Part shown: positions 51,201 through 63,129 of the stretch, piece by piece | How the letters are laid out: each line of letters begins with the position of its first letter | Numbering within the stretch: position 1 is the first letter of the stretch | Assembly: GCA_023630585.1 (NCBI GenBank) | Contig: CM042540.1 | Coordinates: forward strand, 19,945,574-20,009,573 | Source of the DNA: Cranoglanis bouderius | Taxonomy: Eukaryota; Chordata; Actinopteri; Siluriformes; Cranoglanididae | Length of the DNA: 64,000 bases | Direction: 5' to 3' | The notes under the pieces: model-generated | The model's input: only the letters and a program-made list of their open reading frames with translations | What the model was told of the DNA's origin: nothing | The model's database searches: none | Program-made: the position numbers and the translations under genes

Positions 51201-52590
51201 AGGCGGCAATTCCATTTTTTGGCCTCTGGTGAAAAGATTTAAGGTGTCCGTGTGGTACCGTCCACAGTAAACCCATAGTGATCTTTAGGCTATCCACGTG
51301 GGGCCATCTTCAGCAGCCATATCAGTGGCCATTTTATGAGTTACTCCTATCCAATGGTAGAAAGAGTACAGAGACTTGAGTAAAAGTACTGCTATTGTAG
51401 TGATAATTCACTTGAATAGTGGATCAAGAGTAAAGTCGTAATTTGGTGAAAAACTACATGTGTACAACATACTACACAACTAATCCAAAATGACATAGCA
51501 GGATATCAGGAATCAGGAATGCGTTTTTGAAAAGTTATGCTAACTAACTGCCAGTGAATTAGACAAATACTGTTGGGGTTTCAGTTTCTTGCTAGATTCG
51601 TTAGCTAGCTCATGTTTATTCATACATGCTTCTAGCTACATAGTTATGCTATCTAGCAAAGACACCGCTTACACATTGTCCTGTAGTAGCACTTAGATAT
51701 ATTTAACACAACAAGCACTACTGAACATTGAAGTGGCATATTAAGTTTAATGCAGGGTTTTCATACATCATAAATAAAACGTCAAAAGATCTGGCTAGCT
51801 AGTCTAGTTTACTCAGCTAGCTAATGGCTTACCTGTACACGTTTCCATAGGTTGGATGTTGAGCTGTGAAATGCTGATATCACCACAGGATTAGACTTGC
51901 ATAATTTGCAGATCATTAGCACACTGTACTTTAAAAAGTTTTGTAGTTCATTACTTTCCAACCCTGTCCCTACTTTATTAGGGGAAAAAAGCTAATTCAG
52001 TTTTCAACTTCCATTATTGACAAACTGTTTAGAGAATTGTTAGCTAACTAGTTTTTTTCCCCCCAACAGGTCATAAAACAAAAGTCTTGTTACTGTTACT
52101 GGATGTGAAATACAAGCTTAAAAGATTTCATATGATTAAGTTTGTAACTTTTTTGCTAGCTAGCATCCAGCTTACAGCTTTGCTAGCTAGTGACTTGGTG
52201 CTAGTTAGCTGATAAAGCTGCTATAATCTCAACAAAACATGGGAGAAAAATAAAACAGCAGGTTTACGGCATGTACAGTAACAATTTACATATCAAAGAG
52301 ACAGTATGATTGAATTCATCATTCATAGTGTGGGGTCTGATAGATACCTAAAGTTAGCATTAGCTGCCATTCGCTTGTCAACTGAAGTCGCTAGCACCAC
52401 TAATCACATTCTCCCCTTTTAAAATATCTTTTTTGTATTTGTAGAATACAAAATAATGTAATTTGGGTTTATTTTTGGTTGCTTTCATTGATATTAGTAT
52501 CAATTAGTATATTATATATTAGATATATTAGATATTAGTATTAGATATGAAGTATCATCATCTTCAGTAAGTACTTTATTTTGGTTTAGC
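51201..52590. other. Intron stretch without a recognised gene
   Basis: Many gctagct words occur at 51590-52400, but no element ends or coding exon could be set. Confidence 0.5.
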
Positions 52591-52594
52591 GTTG

Positions 52595-52690
52595 TGTGAG
52601 AGCCAGACACAAGCCAGGAATACACTCTGGATGGGATGTCAGTCTATCACACGGTGCACACACATTCACACACTCGTTCACAACAACCGG
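52595..52690 (-). mobile_element. SINE fragment, minus strand
   Basis: The words ccaggaatacactctggatg, gtcagtctatcacacggtgc and acacattcacacactcgttc match the middle of the main SINE read in reverse. The open frame that crosses it is not a gene. Confidence 0.6.
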
Positions 52691-53246
52691 CTTGTTATTT
52701 TGGTTTGTTTGTTTGTTTGTGGGAGGTGACCCTAGAGCCCATTTTGTATTATGCAAATACAAGAAAGCGCATTTTGGTTTTGTCCATCACAGACCATCAG
52801 AGGTGCTACTAGTCAGTGAGGCTGACAATCGCCTGCTGTTTTCTCGCTCTCATCCAGTCAGACATGAGAGTCGAAGCACAAAAGACGGCACAAAGCCTGG
52901 TGATTGGCTGAGAAGCAGCCTGATTTGCATCCAAAGATGCAATGGAATAATATTTATCATGTTGGACTGGCTCATCCCTGCTGTGCATCATGAAGTTCTG
53001 AAGCAATTAGAGAGATTCTCTTGTCTTCTCTCTCTTTTTTTTTGCAGTCGAAACACAAGCACACATAGCAAACAAACATACTTTCTCCCCTGACTTTTCT
53101 GACTTCCTGCCTCGCATCTTCACCGAACTACAGGATAATCATTTGTCACGCTGTTGCAAGCTCATTTCATCATATGCAGGGCACACAGTCATTCAGCTGA
53201 ATGCACAAAGACGACAGGGAGCTGCACCTCCAGACGTATAGATTTG

Positions 53247-53248
<2 letters not shown>

Positions 53249-53292
<44 letters not shown>
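53249..53292 (+). repeat. (CA)n microsatellite, about 21 units
   Basis: An almost uninterrupted CA run with one G substitution near its end. Confidence 0.96.
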
Positions 53293-53298
<6 letters not shown>

Positions 53299-53421
53299 CT
53301 GAGCCATCTTGTAGATATACAGAGCATTGCTTACAGTCATTCATGTTGTGTTTTCCTTTTTACCTACAGTGTACTGTATGTGTACAGGGAACGTATACAT
53401 ATTGTGGATATATCAAGTGTT

Positions 53422-53745
53422 TGTGGTTAGCACGTTTGCCTCGCACCTCCGGGGGTTGGGGGTTAGAATCCCACCTCCGCGCTGTGTGCATGGAGTTTGC
53501 ATGTTCTCCTCGTGCCTCGGGGTTTCCTCCCCCAGTCCAAAGTCATGTGTTGTAGGCTGATTGGCATTTCCAGATTGTCCGTAGTGTGTGAGTGTGTGTG
53601 CGTTTGTGCCCTGCGATGGATTGGCACTCCGTCCAGGGTGTCCCCTGACTTGTGCCCCGAGTCCCCTGGGATAGGCTCCAGGCTCCCCGTGACCCTGTGT
53701 AGGATAAGCGGTATGGAAAAATGGATGGATTGATGGATGGATTGA
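53422..53745 (+). mobile_element. tRNA-derived SINE, nearly full copy
   Basis: It starts in the A-box region (tggttagcacgtttgcc) and has gggttagaatccc at the B-box place. The complete body ends in ggataagcggtatgg, then atggatggattgatggatgg. It is the longest-tailed SINE copy of the window. Confidence 0.87.
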
Positions 53746-54044
53746 TGTTCGCATTATGTATTTTTGTATTTCTGTATATGCACTGTATATGAGATTCACG
53801 GTGGACTGTAGAGTAGGCGGATACACACAAGCTGCTTCGGCTTAGACACGATCTGCTACCCTTATCGTATCAAAAACAGAACCGTCTGTGTGTTTGTGAA
53901 CAAGACGGCAGATTACACACACCTGACTGAGTCAATCTGGGGGGAAAAAAAACAGTGACGTCTAGCATTCATCATGTTGCCAAAACTACCACTGTTGTTA
54001 CTTGATGTTTAAAAAAAAGTGATTATTGTTATAGTCTTTACCAT

Positions 54045-54205
54045 AGCCCTGTTGAGTTCTCCATTCTGATTGGTCAGGACATGTTGATTAATTCACTATA
54101 ACAGCAGCTCTGACACAAGTTCCAGCTACAATTTAAATCACAAGTTTTTATTAATGCACTCGTTATAATACATTATCGTTTCTATAGTTCTGTAACAACT
54201 TAAAA
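54045..54205 (-). mobile_element. R1 family repeat, 3' part, inverted
   Basis: It carries tctgattggtcaggacatg, aacagcagctctgaca and cattatcgtttctatag, matching the reverse of the R1 right half. Confidence 0.65.
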
Positions 54206-55530
54206 AGGGATTTGTGTAGGGAATGCTCCATATATGTTTGAGGTTAAAATAATCCTTGCAGAATCTGCAAAATGTTTAATACAAAAATAATAATAAGAAG
54301 GATCATAAAAATGGCATTTTGTTTTTTTTTATTTAGTTCTGCCCTGAATAAGCTATTTCACATAACAGATGTTTACATATAGTTCACAAGACACAATAAT
54401 TACTGAATTTACACCAATGAACCAGTTCAAAAGTTTCCATACGCTTGATTCTTAATACTGTGTGTTGTTACCTGGATGATCAACGATAAACGACTGTTTA
54501 TATGTTTTGTGATAGTTGTTCATGAGTCCCTTGTTTGTCCTGAGCAGTTAAACTGCCCACTGTTCTTCAGAAAAATCCTCCAGGTCCTGCACATTCTTTG
54601 GTTTTCCAGCATCTTCTGCATATTTGACCCCTTTTCAACAGATTTTGAGATACAACTTTTCACACTGAGGACAACTGAGGGACTCAAACACAACTATTAC
54701 AAAAGGTGCAAACATTCACTGATTCACCACACTACCCCCTGAGTGACACCACACTACCCTGTCATTGATCATTTCCCTAAAACTGCACACCCAGTCATGT
54801 TTTTCTTTCCTTACTTAATAAGTTAAAGACTGACCAGTGGCCAGTGACCAGTTATTCGCTAACTAGCAAGACAGATGCTAGCTAGCAGGCCAGATACGAT
54901 CTTGTAGTTATGTTAAGTGCTCATCACACAGGAGAAAAACCTAACAGCAGCTTAACATTTGTGTTCTAGTAACACTTTGGAGACCAAAGTATAACTGACT
55001 GATCCTTCTTGATTAGTGTGCTTTCAGACAGAGACTGTATATAGAGATAACATTAGCAATCATTCACCAGAACACGAACATCCGGCTCTACTCCTTGTCC
55101 CTGAAAAAATGCTGACAAATGAAAACAAAAGAGAATTAACGACTGCTAAAAAAAAAAAAAAAAAGTTTTGGAGAAGATTAATGAAAAATTGCCAAGAAGA
55201 AAAATATTTCAGGGAGACTTAATTAAAAAAAAATGCAAACACAAAGTTTTCCCTGAGAATAATTTAAAACCAGAAATGTTTCTGAGAGAATGATAGAAAT
55301 AAATTACATACAAGGTAGGAATTGATCACATCATGCTGACTGCCAATTAAGCACACCTTATTGCTTCTTTAAATGAAGCAATAAAGTTAAGCTCTCTCTT
55401 TACCTCACCTCCCATCTTTACCACCACAATCAGGCATTTTACTACTTTTGATGTACACTTTAGGAACTTAAAATACGCAAATGAAAATGGCAAACAGCAG
55501 ATTATGGTTCGTTTGCATTTTAACAACACA
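54206..55530. other. Intron stretch without a recognised gene
   Basis: Only A-runs (for example 55148-55164) stand out. Confidence 0.5.
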
Positions 55531-55537
55531 AATACCT

Positions 55538-56799
55538 TACAGTACCTTGCATAACTATTCACCCCCCACTTTTCTGTGTCCCAATTCGCCTTCTATCCGT
55601 CCTGAATAGTATCCAAGATTAGAATTAGTCTGTCCCAAATTGTAGTATGTTGAAATGAGTATCCCAAACGTACCCAGATGGTCTACACCTCGCTAGATTT
55701 TCGAGGTGTGGATCCGTGGACACTTTTTCAGCTAATATTGCCCACAACTCCTTGCGTGAGGGAGGGAGGAGGAGTTTTGTGACCGTTTTACTTCGCCGAA
55801 TTCAACCTGCAAACATGTCGGATGAGTGCAACGTCAGTGATGCGTCTTCGGTGTTTAAGTTTTAAAAAATATGTTTAGCACCAACTAAAGTTTTTTATTG
55901 TCATGAAACATTAAAGTCCTCATGAAATCAAAATTGAAGTTTTGTGCCTTTTAGCATGAATATATTAGCCTTAAGGTTATCTAGTCATCTAGCTAGTGTG
56001 CCCCAAAACAATGACAAAATTCGCGTTTAGAAGATACTGACTTCCTGTTTCAGTGGAAATTACGTCAACACATATTACAAAATAACGATTCAAGGCACTT
56101 CATGGGGACTTTAATGGTTGGATTTTGTGTAAAAAGAGTACCAGGTTTATTTTGTAAGGTCAGATGAAGAGACAGAGCAACAACATTCTCTTCCTTTACA
56201 TGCATGTCCTAGTACATGCATATAGTTTTTGATACACCCTCAAAAGTATGTACATTTTCTTCACAAATAGAGTACATACTTTTATAGTATACAGTAAGTA
56301 GGTGAATTGGGACGCAGTGTTTGTAGTGTTACAACCTGGAACTGAAATGGACTTAATTGGCATTGCATGTCACAAATCTACATGTAGTAACGCATAACAT
56401 TGCAGTGGGTGGAAAAGTCAGTATAGCTTGCCCAATTATTTCCAAATAAAATGACTACAGTTTGTGAATGCATAAGTATTCACCCTCATTGTGGTGGATT
56501 AGTTCTGGTGCAACCAGTTCCTGTCAGAAGTTACATAATTAGTTGAAATGAGGTGAGAGTTTGTTTCGAGAACATGCCTAAACATGCCCAAGGAGCTATC
56601 AAAACAAGTCCCAGGACAAAGTTCTAGGATCAGGGTTTGGTTATAAAAAATATCTTAAACTATGAACATCCCACTGAGCACCATTAAATCAATTTGTGTC
56701 AAATTTTGAAAAAAAAATCATCAAATAGTAAAAATCCAGATTAATCCATTTCAGTTCCAGCTTGAAACATGGGGGTGAGTACTTATGTATGGCACTGTA
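55538..56799. mobile_element. Tc1-type MITE interrupted by a second MITE
   Basis: The left end tacagtaccttgcataacta and right end tacttatgtatggcactgta are inverted repeats that continue into cacccc/ggggtg. The inner parts at 55560-55573 and 56318-56760 belong to this element. Words such as caaggagctatcaaaacaag and cccactgagcaccattaaat look like leftovers of a Tc1 transposase region. The inner element occupies 55574-56317. Confidence 0.78.
55574..56317. mobile_element. Inner MITE with CTGYGTCCCAATTC ends
   Basis: Ends ctgtgtcccaattcgcc (55574-55590) and ggtgaattgggacgcag (56301-56317) are inverted with two mismatches in 17. It has no transposase. A target duplication is not clear, so the superfamily is left open. 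Confidence 0.72.
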
Positions 56800-57860
56800 C
56801 AAACCCATTAGAGGTTGGGTCTTGCATTTGACAGACACTTGACCTCTTTCTTCCTCTCAGATTTTATTCTGAAAAATTTCTGGTTGTAGCGTTAAAGTCG
56901 ACCTTTAAATCTTCTTCATCATTTCACCTTGATCTCAAAGCAAAAGCGCAGCTTTTGTTTTCTCCTCATTGGCTAAAAGAAAGGCTGTAGGATTTTACAG
57001 CGGAATGTGTTTGTGTTGATTCATGTGTGTACATGAATATGAATAGGAATATTTCTGCATTTCCTATTCAGAACATGTGGTGTCAGGTGTTCGGGGAGGT
57101 CTGGCCCGTGTTTGATGTGTGTGTGTGCTTTTTGATCTCCGGCTGCTGTTTCGATGGTGATCAGGTGAAACTACAGAATTAATTAGTTCTCCAGACAATT
57201 AAAACATTCTGTTCATATCTACACGAACACCTCGGCTTATCTCTGGTTTATGACCCCTTCTTCAACTTCGCTTTATCACGTTAAAGCTCTGAGTATTTAA
57301 TGAATTCGTCTTGCTTCTTACTGCTGAGTGTCTTTTTAAGCACCTGTTTTTCGCCCATAAAAAAAAAAAAAATCAGAAGCACAACATTGTTAATGTACCG
57401 TAAACTGCTACGGGCAGTGTATACCCAACACTAGTTGTTGGTCTGTTGTCGTAATTTGGGACATTATTCATAAATAATGCATCATGAAGAGGTACAAGAG
57501 AAGCTAACATCATAACGTTACACATTTGGTGCCTATTAAGTCACTAGTTCATAGCTTGCCAGCTAATAGGTTAATTAGTGGTTCATTAACGCGCTCTTCT
57601 AAGCCTGCCAGAGAGCAGATGCCACCCCAGTTTTCATTCCACTTCTGCACAATTGCCTTTATTTATCAAAGTCGGGTAGAAACAAGTGCTTATTTGAGTG
57701 TGTGGTCCAAAAGTCTGGGACCACACTGAAAATCTGGGAATTCTGTGTTTTTCTCTTAGAAATAAGCTAATTTTGAAAAAATAAAAAACAATGAACGTTC
57801 AGTATCATGAACTATTAATTTATATTTACGATTCTGCACTGTTTCTAGGTCACTACTTAA
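56800..57860. other. Intron stretch without a recognised gene
   Basis: No coding exon or element ends are visible. Confidence 0.5.
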
Positions 57861-57866
57861 ATTTAA

Positions 57867-58565
57867 CCCTTTACTGCATGGTGTTGCAATATGGCAACAA
57901 TTTATATCCAATTTTTTGATAGGCAATATTTTCCTATGTAACTGGAAAAAGGGAACTTTAACTTTGACATAACAAAAAAAAAGCCATGTCACATGACCAG
58001 GACGTGCTGTTTGCACTTCCTTTTCTACAATTACATGGCATGGTGAAGATCATCATAGGAGGGCTCTCAAAATTTGATTAATTTTTCAATATTTAATATT
58101 TATACTTAAAGGAAAAAATGAAACACTATCTGAGATAAGTTAAGTTAAGTTTTTTGTCATTTAAACAAGTTTATATCTTTTGAGTATTCTGTTAAATGGT
58201 AAAATGTATTTGTTGCCATATGGCAACAACATGCAATAATGGAACTGTGGTATGTGCATTCATGAATTGAAACAGGCCTACATAGCAAAAAAGACACCAG
58301 GCTTCTCTAATAGTATATTAGTATAATAGTATAAGTTAGAACAACTGTTGTAATTTTATACATTTTGCAATTGCACCTTATTTTCTAAATTTTATGTTTC
58401 AACAGAAAGAATTACGAATTCAAGAGAAAGAATTAAAAAGATACTTCACCCAAAAAAAAACCCTCTGCAACTTATAGTCTGGAAAATGTAACTAATTCAA
58501 GTAATAAAAATCCATTTTAAAAAAACAATTTTTGATGTAAACATCATAATTCATGCAGTAGAGGG
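57867..58565. mobile_element. TTAA-type MITE with palindromic subterminal sites
   Basis: TTAA (57863-57866) plus ccctttactgcatg at the left faces catgcagtagaggg at the right, one mismatch in 14. The right target reads ttca. Inside are TGTTGCCATATGGCAACA (58211-58228), an exact 18-bp palindrome, and a two-mismatch version at 57882-57899. No transposase frame is present. Confidence 0.7.
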
Positions 58566-58569
58566 TTCA

Positions 58570-59490
58570 GATGACATGCTGATGCATTAACATGGATCAT
58601 CAGGCTTTACACAAACAAAAGGCGGACATTCCAAATAGTAAGAAATTCTGCAAAAATATGCAAAATAGAAGTCTCAGAATTTTGCAGCTCACTTTATGAA
58701 GCAAATCAGGATCTAGTTCATAAAACTGTCATACAACATCAAAACGATGAATTCAGTTGACCGCACTGGGTCACGTTAGACTTGGACAGAGAATTTTTGA
58801 TGGATGCTTTGATGCCTTTGGAGCTTCCATTTGCTAGTACACAAAAAGCTATCACGTGATTCCCCCACATTAAACAGGAAGGTTTAACATGTCTCAGCCA
58901 TGATGTTTAGAAACATTTTTATTTCCTATTCAGCCTGAACTCTGAGTTGTGATGCTAGCTGTAATGTGAGCTTAGCTGAGAGCACCTCAGTCTGTTCGGT
59001 CACTGTGAGTCGAGTTTCTCTCCCTGGAGACCTGTACTTCAACCTAACAGGAGGGGCACTTAGCCAAGATGCTAGCAGCGGTTTGAATCGGAGTCAGCTC
59101 AGCTCTATAAATAATGGAGCGTGAGGAGGCAGATGCTTTCATCCGCCCTGCTGGTCTCTTCATCTTTCCTGTTTGGGGATTCAGCAGAAATGTTATAGGA
59201 AGGCATGATACATTGTTGTCTAGTTTCATTTCTCAGCCTTGGATGTGACGTTTTTGCCCAGAAATGCTACTGTAATGAACGCTAGTATGGCTAACTTATG
59301 GCTTCTTACTTTAGCCATGCCTTTTATGGCGAAGTATTGGCTTTCAAATTTCTGTGTTGTAATTTCTAGAGAATGGATGCAGCTACATAGTGTTGCTTAA
59401 CTATGCATATGCCAAAAGTATATGTGCATGTGTGAATGCTTTTGAAAGGTATGAATTGTTTGTCAGCAGGGGGCTCACAGCCCTCCCCTT
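58570..59490. other. Intron stretch without a recognised gene
   Basis: Nothing coding or mobile is recognised. Confidence 0.5.
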
Positions 59491-59494
59491 TCCC

Positions 59495-59673
59495 ATCACC
59501 CTACTCACCAGCAGCTAAACACTGAGTCACCATACTCTACACACAGAAACCCAACAGTGTCCTGACTAATCTTATAACAGACTTGCGGCGATATAATAAT
59601 TCATTTGTTTATACTGACCGAAAATGTCTGATAAGTCAATCTCCATTGAACGCCAGTGTCCTGCTAGACAGGC
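59495..59673 (-). mobile_element. TTAA-type MITE family P1, copy 4, partial
   Basis: It matches the right part of copy 2 (tactctacacacagaaacccaac, aatcttataacagacttg). It ends in ctgctagacaggc, then TTAA at 59674-59677. Confidence 0.68.
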
Positions 59674-60414
59674 TTAAATATCTATCTCATTTTTCATAAA
59701 CAGACACTGCCTCAAATTGATCATTACTCCACTATAGAGAGCTTTTTTTGACACCTGTAGTCCAACAGGCTATGATTTACTCTGACAGGCTCACTAATGA
59801 CTAAATGCTAAACACCACAGACAGTCATCATGTACACTCAGTTCTAGATGCAGGGAAGTTAGAGGAGGTCCAAACAGTCAGTAATTTTGGACTGAATCCT
59901 GCCACAGCAGGAGCGATTATAAAGAGCTACCTACACACTAATGATGACAGGATGATTAGCCTGTCAGCACGGAAGGAACAGTGCTTCACAACACAATTTT
60001 GTAAAGAGGAACTCCAGCCAAGCTGTAATGTGAACACTATCCTTATTATTGGGCGTGATGGACAGCTTCATTGCTTCTGGGTTTGGAAGGAATGTTGTGA
60101 TTGAGAGAGATAACATCACGGATTAAAAGGAATGTCATGTTCTCTTTTGATCTGTGGGGTGATGGTATTAGTTAGGACGTCAGTGCCAAGAGCACCTGTG
60201 AGAGCTGGTAATAAGCCATTCGGAGCTTTTTTTCGACTAATTTCGATGTAGTTTTCAGACTCTCTGATTGGACTGAGATTAGCTGGTGGAATCAGGTAAA
60301 ATCTTATCCTGGATCATGTGCTTGAAGGTTTTAGAGTGGGGATATAATGCATCGTTTTGGATAGATAGATGATGGATGGATGGTTAGATAAACTTAGGTA
60401 GTACAGTATTACTG

Positions 60415-60600
60415 CGCTTGTTGTAATACGTTATCGTTTCTGTAGGAACAACTAACACGGTTGGATGCTCCACGTTAAAAAAAAAATTTTACTTGTTGAT
60501 ATGGTGAGGTTTTCTGTAAGATGTTTATTTATAGACGCATTTATGGAAGGAGCCTCAAGTGTCAGCACTTTTTAACAATCAGCTTAAATTTAAGCTGCAG
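60415..60600 (-). mobile_element. R1 family repeat fragment, inverted
   Basis: The words aatacgttatcgtttctgtag, gaggttttctgtaag and atggaaggagcctcaagtgtcag match the reverse R1 layout seen at 24995-25265. Confidence 0.62.
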
Positions 60601-61700
60601 CTTAAATTTCACCAACATGGGAAAATCCGCGATGGATGCATCTCGATCAGCTCCCTAACTCCCTAGGTTATGAATCAATATATGGTGTACATGAGTTTGG
60701 GGACTGGTAAGGACCCTAGCTCACTACACATTGGGACACTGATGACTCAATTTCCCGTGACATGACTACGTACTCTTGTTGTAAAACATCACCAAAAATT
60801 AAAAACATAAAAATATTTGCGTTTTATATGTCATATAAATTTGTTAGCTTAATCACACGCGTTTCTGTCATGTTACGTCAAGCAGGATCATATGCTAGCT
60901 AGTGGATTTAAAAAAAAAAAAATCATTAAACACCTAAAATTCGTTAGACTCAACCAAACCATAAAGTTAAAAATTGCTAACGTAAGTAATCATTTGAGAG
61001 CTACAACAACAATAACAAGCTATTTACATTTGTAGACAAAGTTGGCTGAGAGTTCTCCCCCTCCCCCCCCCTTTTTTTTCAAGCTGAGACGCTTCAGAAA
61101 ACATGACGTCATTTCCAGTAAGGGAACATAGTGAGCACTGATGCTCCCTGGTTTTTGAGGTGCATTGTGGGACGTTCCAGTGCACTGGAATGATTTTGCG
61201 ATTGAGATAGTCCTTAAAATGGCCGACTCCCTGATCAGTGCCCTGACTAATTGAGACACGAAATCAAACGTAACTATAAATGGATAAGAAGTACGTCATA
61301 TTGTTTGACATAATAAAAAATGGAAAATTGCTGAGGTGTAAGAAAAATAAAACACTTTAGGATGTGCAGAGTATATGATTAATTAAACATTACTATACTG
61401 GGCAATTTGTAACGTCTGTTTTTTATGACTGATTTTGTTCCCTTCCCAGCACCAGGTGTAAATGTAGCACGATGCCGTTTTGCTCTGATATATATAGCCA
61501 GTGTTGCCAGGTGCGTGGTTTTCCAGTAGAATTTGGTGACTTTTTAGCTGCTGGACCTACATGAAAGAACTACTCAGGCAAACTGCATGTATTAATATGT
61601 CTTACCAATCTTGGAATTATGTCACGATCGCAACCAAATTTCGTCTGCTGAACATGATTTGTTAATGACACTGTCGATTTTGTCAAAATTAATAAGTGTC
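60601..61700. other. Intron stretch without a recognised gene
   Basis: It holds an R1-like end fragment at about 61325-61370 (attgctgaggtgtaag, aataaaacactttaggatg). I see nothing coding. Confidence 0.5.
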
Positions 61701-61704
61701 AAAA

Positions 61705-62393
61705 TGTTACGAAACACGGGGGGGAGGAGGCTGGATGCAATCGCTGGGGAAAGAGTAGTTTATTAACGAAGAGTGGAAAACACAAAACAACACCAGGGTC
61801 CAAAAACAAACAATAATCCACAAGAACAGAAGCGAGTATAATCCAACATGAGGTGAGACATAAATCCACAGTGCACAGAAGGTAATCCAATATAATAACG
61901 AGGCAAGGTAATAATCCACATAGACACAGTACAAGAAAACAAAAGAAAGCAAACACATGAACGAGGCTATGGTCTTTAAACTATGGTCTTTGAGCTATGG
62001 TATATGGACGAAGGGCGAGAGAAAACGAGACGAGTGCAGCACAGCGCATACAAACACTTTACTCAATTTCACCTAATACTCCGCGTCGAGGCAGAGAAAC
62101 ACAGGGGTTTAAATAAGGAGGGTTAAACACAGCACACCTGAAACTAATAATGACATTAAATGATAAACCAAAGAACAAACAGGGGTGGAGACATGACACA
62201 AACAGAGGACCAATAAACACACAGGAGGCGGAGACATGACGTGAACCAAAACAAAAGCACATGGTGAAGAAAACAAAACCAAAGTCTGTGAATGAGAATC
62301 GCGCTACTCGCTGTCCTCAGCGGCAGCGCGGAAAAGGGAATGCGGAAGTGAGTCGCTTCGCGAGCGACTCCGAGTGCGAGGGGTTCTCTAACA
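61705..62393 (-). mobile_element. Solo LTR of a second LTR retrotransposon, minus strand
   Basis: The plus-strand ends tgttacgaaac (61705) and ttctctaaca (62393) give 5-bp inverted TGTTA/TAACA tips. They are flanked by an exact 5-bp duplication, caaaa, at 61700-61704 and 62394-62398. On the minus strand it starts TGTTAGAGAACC, has a TATTTAAA box (62108-62115) and an AATAAA signal (61759-61764) before ttcgtaaca. That order (promoter, poly(A) signal, end) is as expected for an LTR. No internal coding region is attached. The hydrophobic minus-strand frames here are not genes. Confidence 0.88.
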
Positions 62394-62398
62394 CAAAA

Positions 62399-63120
62399 TC
62401 AATTTTATAAGAATTAGTTTATTTTGTACACAGTAGTCTTTTTATTAGGGGAAAATCAGTTCAAATGGCATGTTAGTCGTATTAATGCCATATTAATAAT
62501 GAATTAATTCACACCATTGAGAACTTCCTTAATTAACATATTTACCTCGTTTTTTCGTTTACTCTGTAGTTGAACATTTCCACCATTTCACAGCGGCTTT
62601 TAAGCTACAATTTGCGACTCATGCTGTCCACACTTAGTGTTAGGCTGCTCTACTGAAAGATGTCTCGCCAGTAATGCTCATTGTTATCATGATAAGAGCC
62701 CTCGCTGGGCAGCTTTACCTATGCTCTTCGAGCTTTTGTGAGATTTTCGACATGAAGAAGTAGGACACGCTCTCACAAATGCATTTGAGACTCTCGGGTG
62801 AGCTTCTGCAGCAGTGGCCGAACAGCAGGTGATTTGTAAACAGCTTTATTACAGCGCACAACAAGGTGTGAAGCCGTGGTACATTTCTATACACACCTGA
62901 GGACAAAGTTTTCGACCATTAATCCATGACCTATATACGTCAGCATTGCACAGACATATTACTCTTGTGTGAATGGCCTGGCCTTCAGTGAACTGGAATG
63001 GCTCATCTGACGTTCAGGGCACGTGTTTTTTTGCACGATTTTTTCCCCCTCTTTGCCCAGTTCAAGGATGAAGCAGTGCAGAAAGATTTAAATTAACAAT
63101 TTAAATTAACAACACACATA
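62399..63120. other. Intron stretch without a recognised gene
   Basis: No exon or element ends are recognised. Confidence 0.5.
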
Positions 63121-63129
63121 AATAAAAAA

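Noticed and set aside
52596..53093. 165-codon frame as a candidate exon
   Set aside because: Its first part is a SINE fragment read in reverse. The rest has no domain and no convincing splice sites.
61699..61958. Minus-strand hydrophobic frames, possible small membrane protein
   Set aside because: They lie entirely within the solo LTR defined by a 5-bp duplication, and the hydrophobicity comes from T-rich U3/R sequence.
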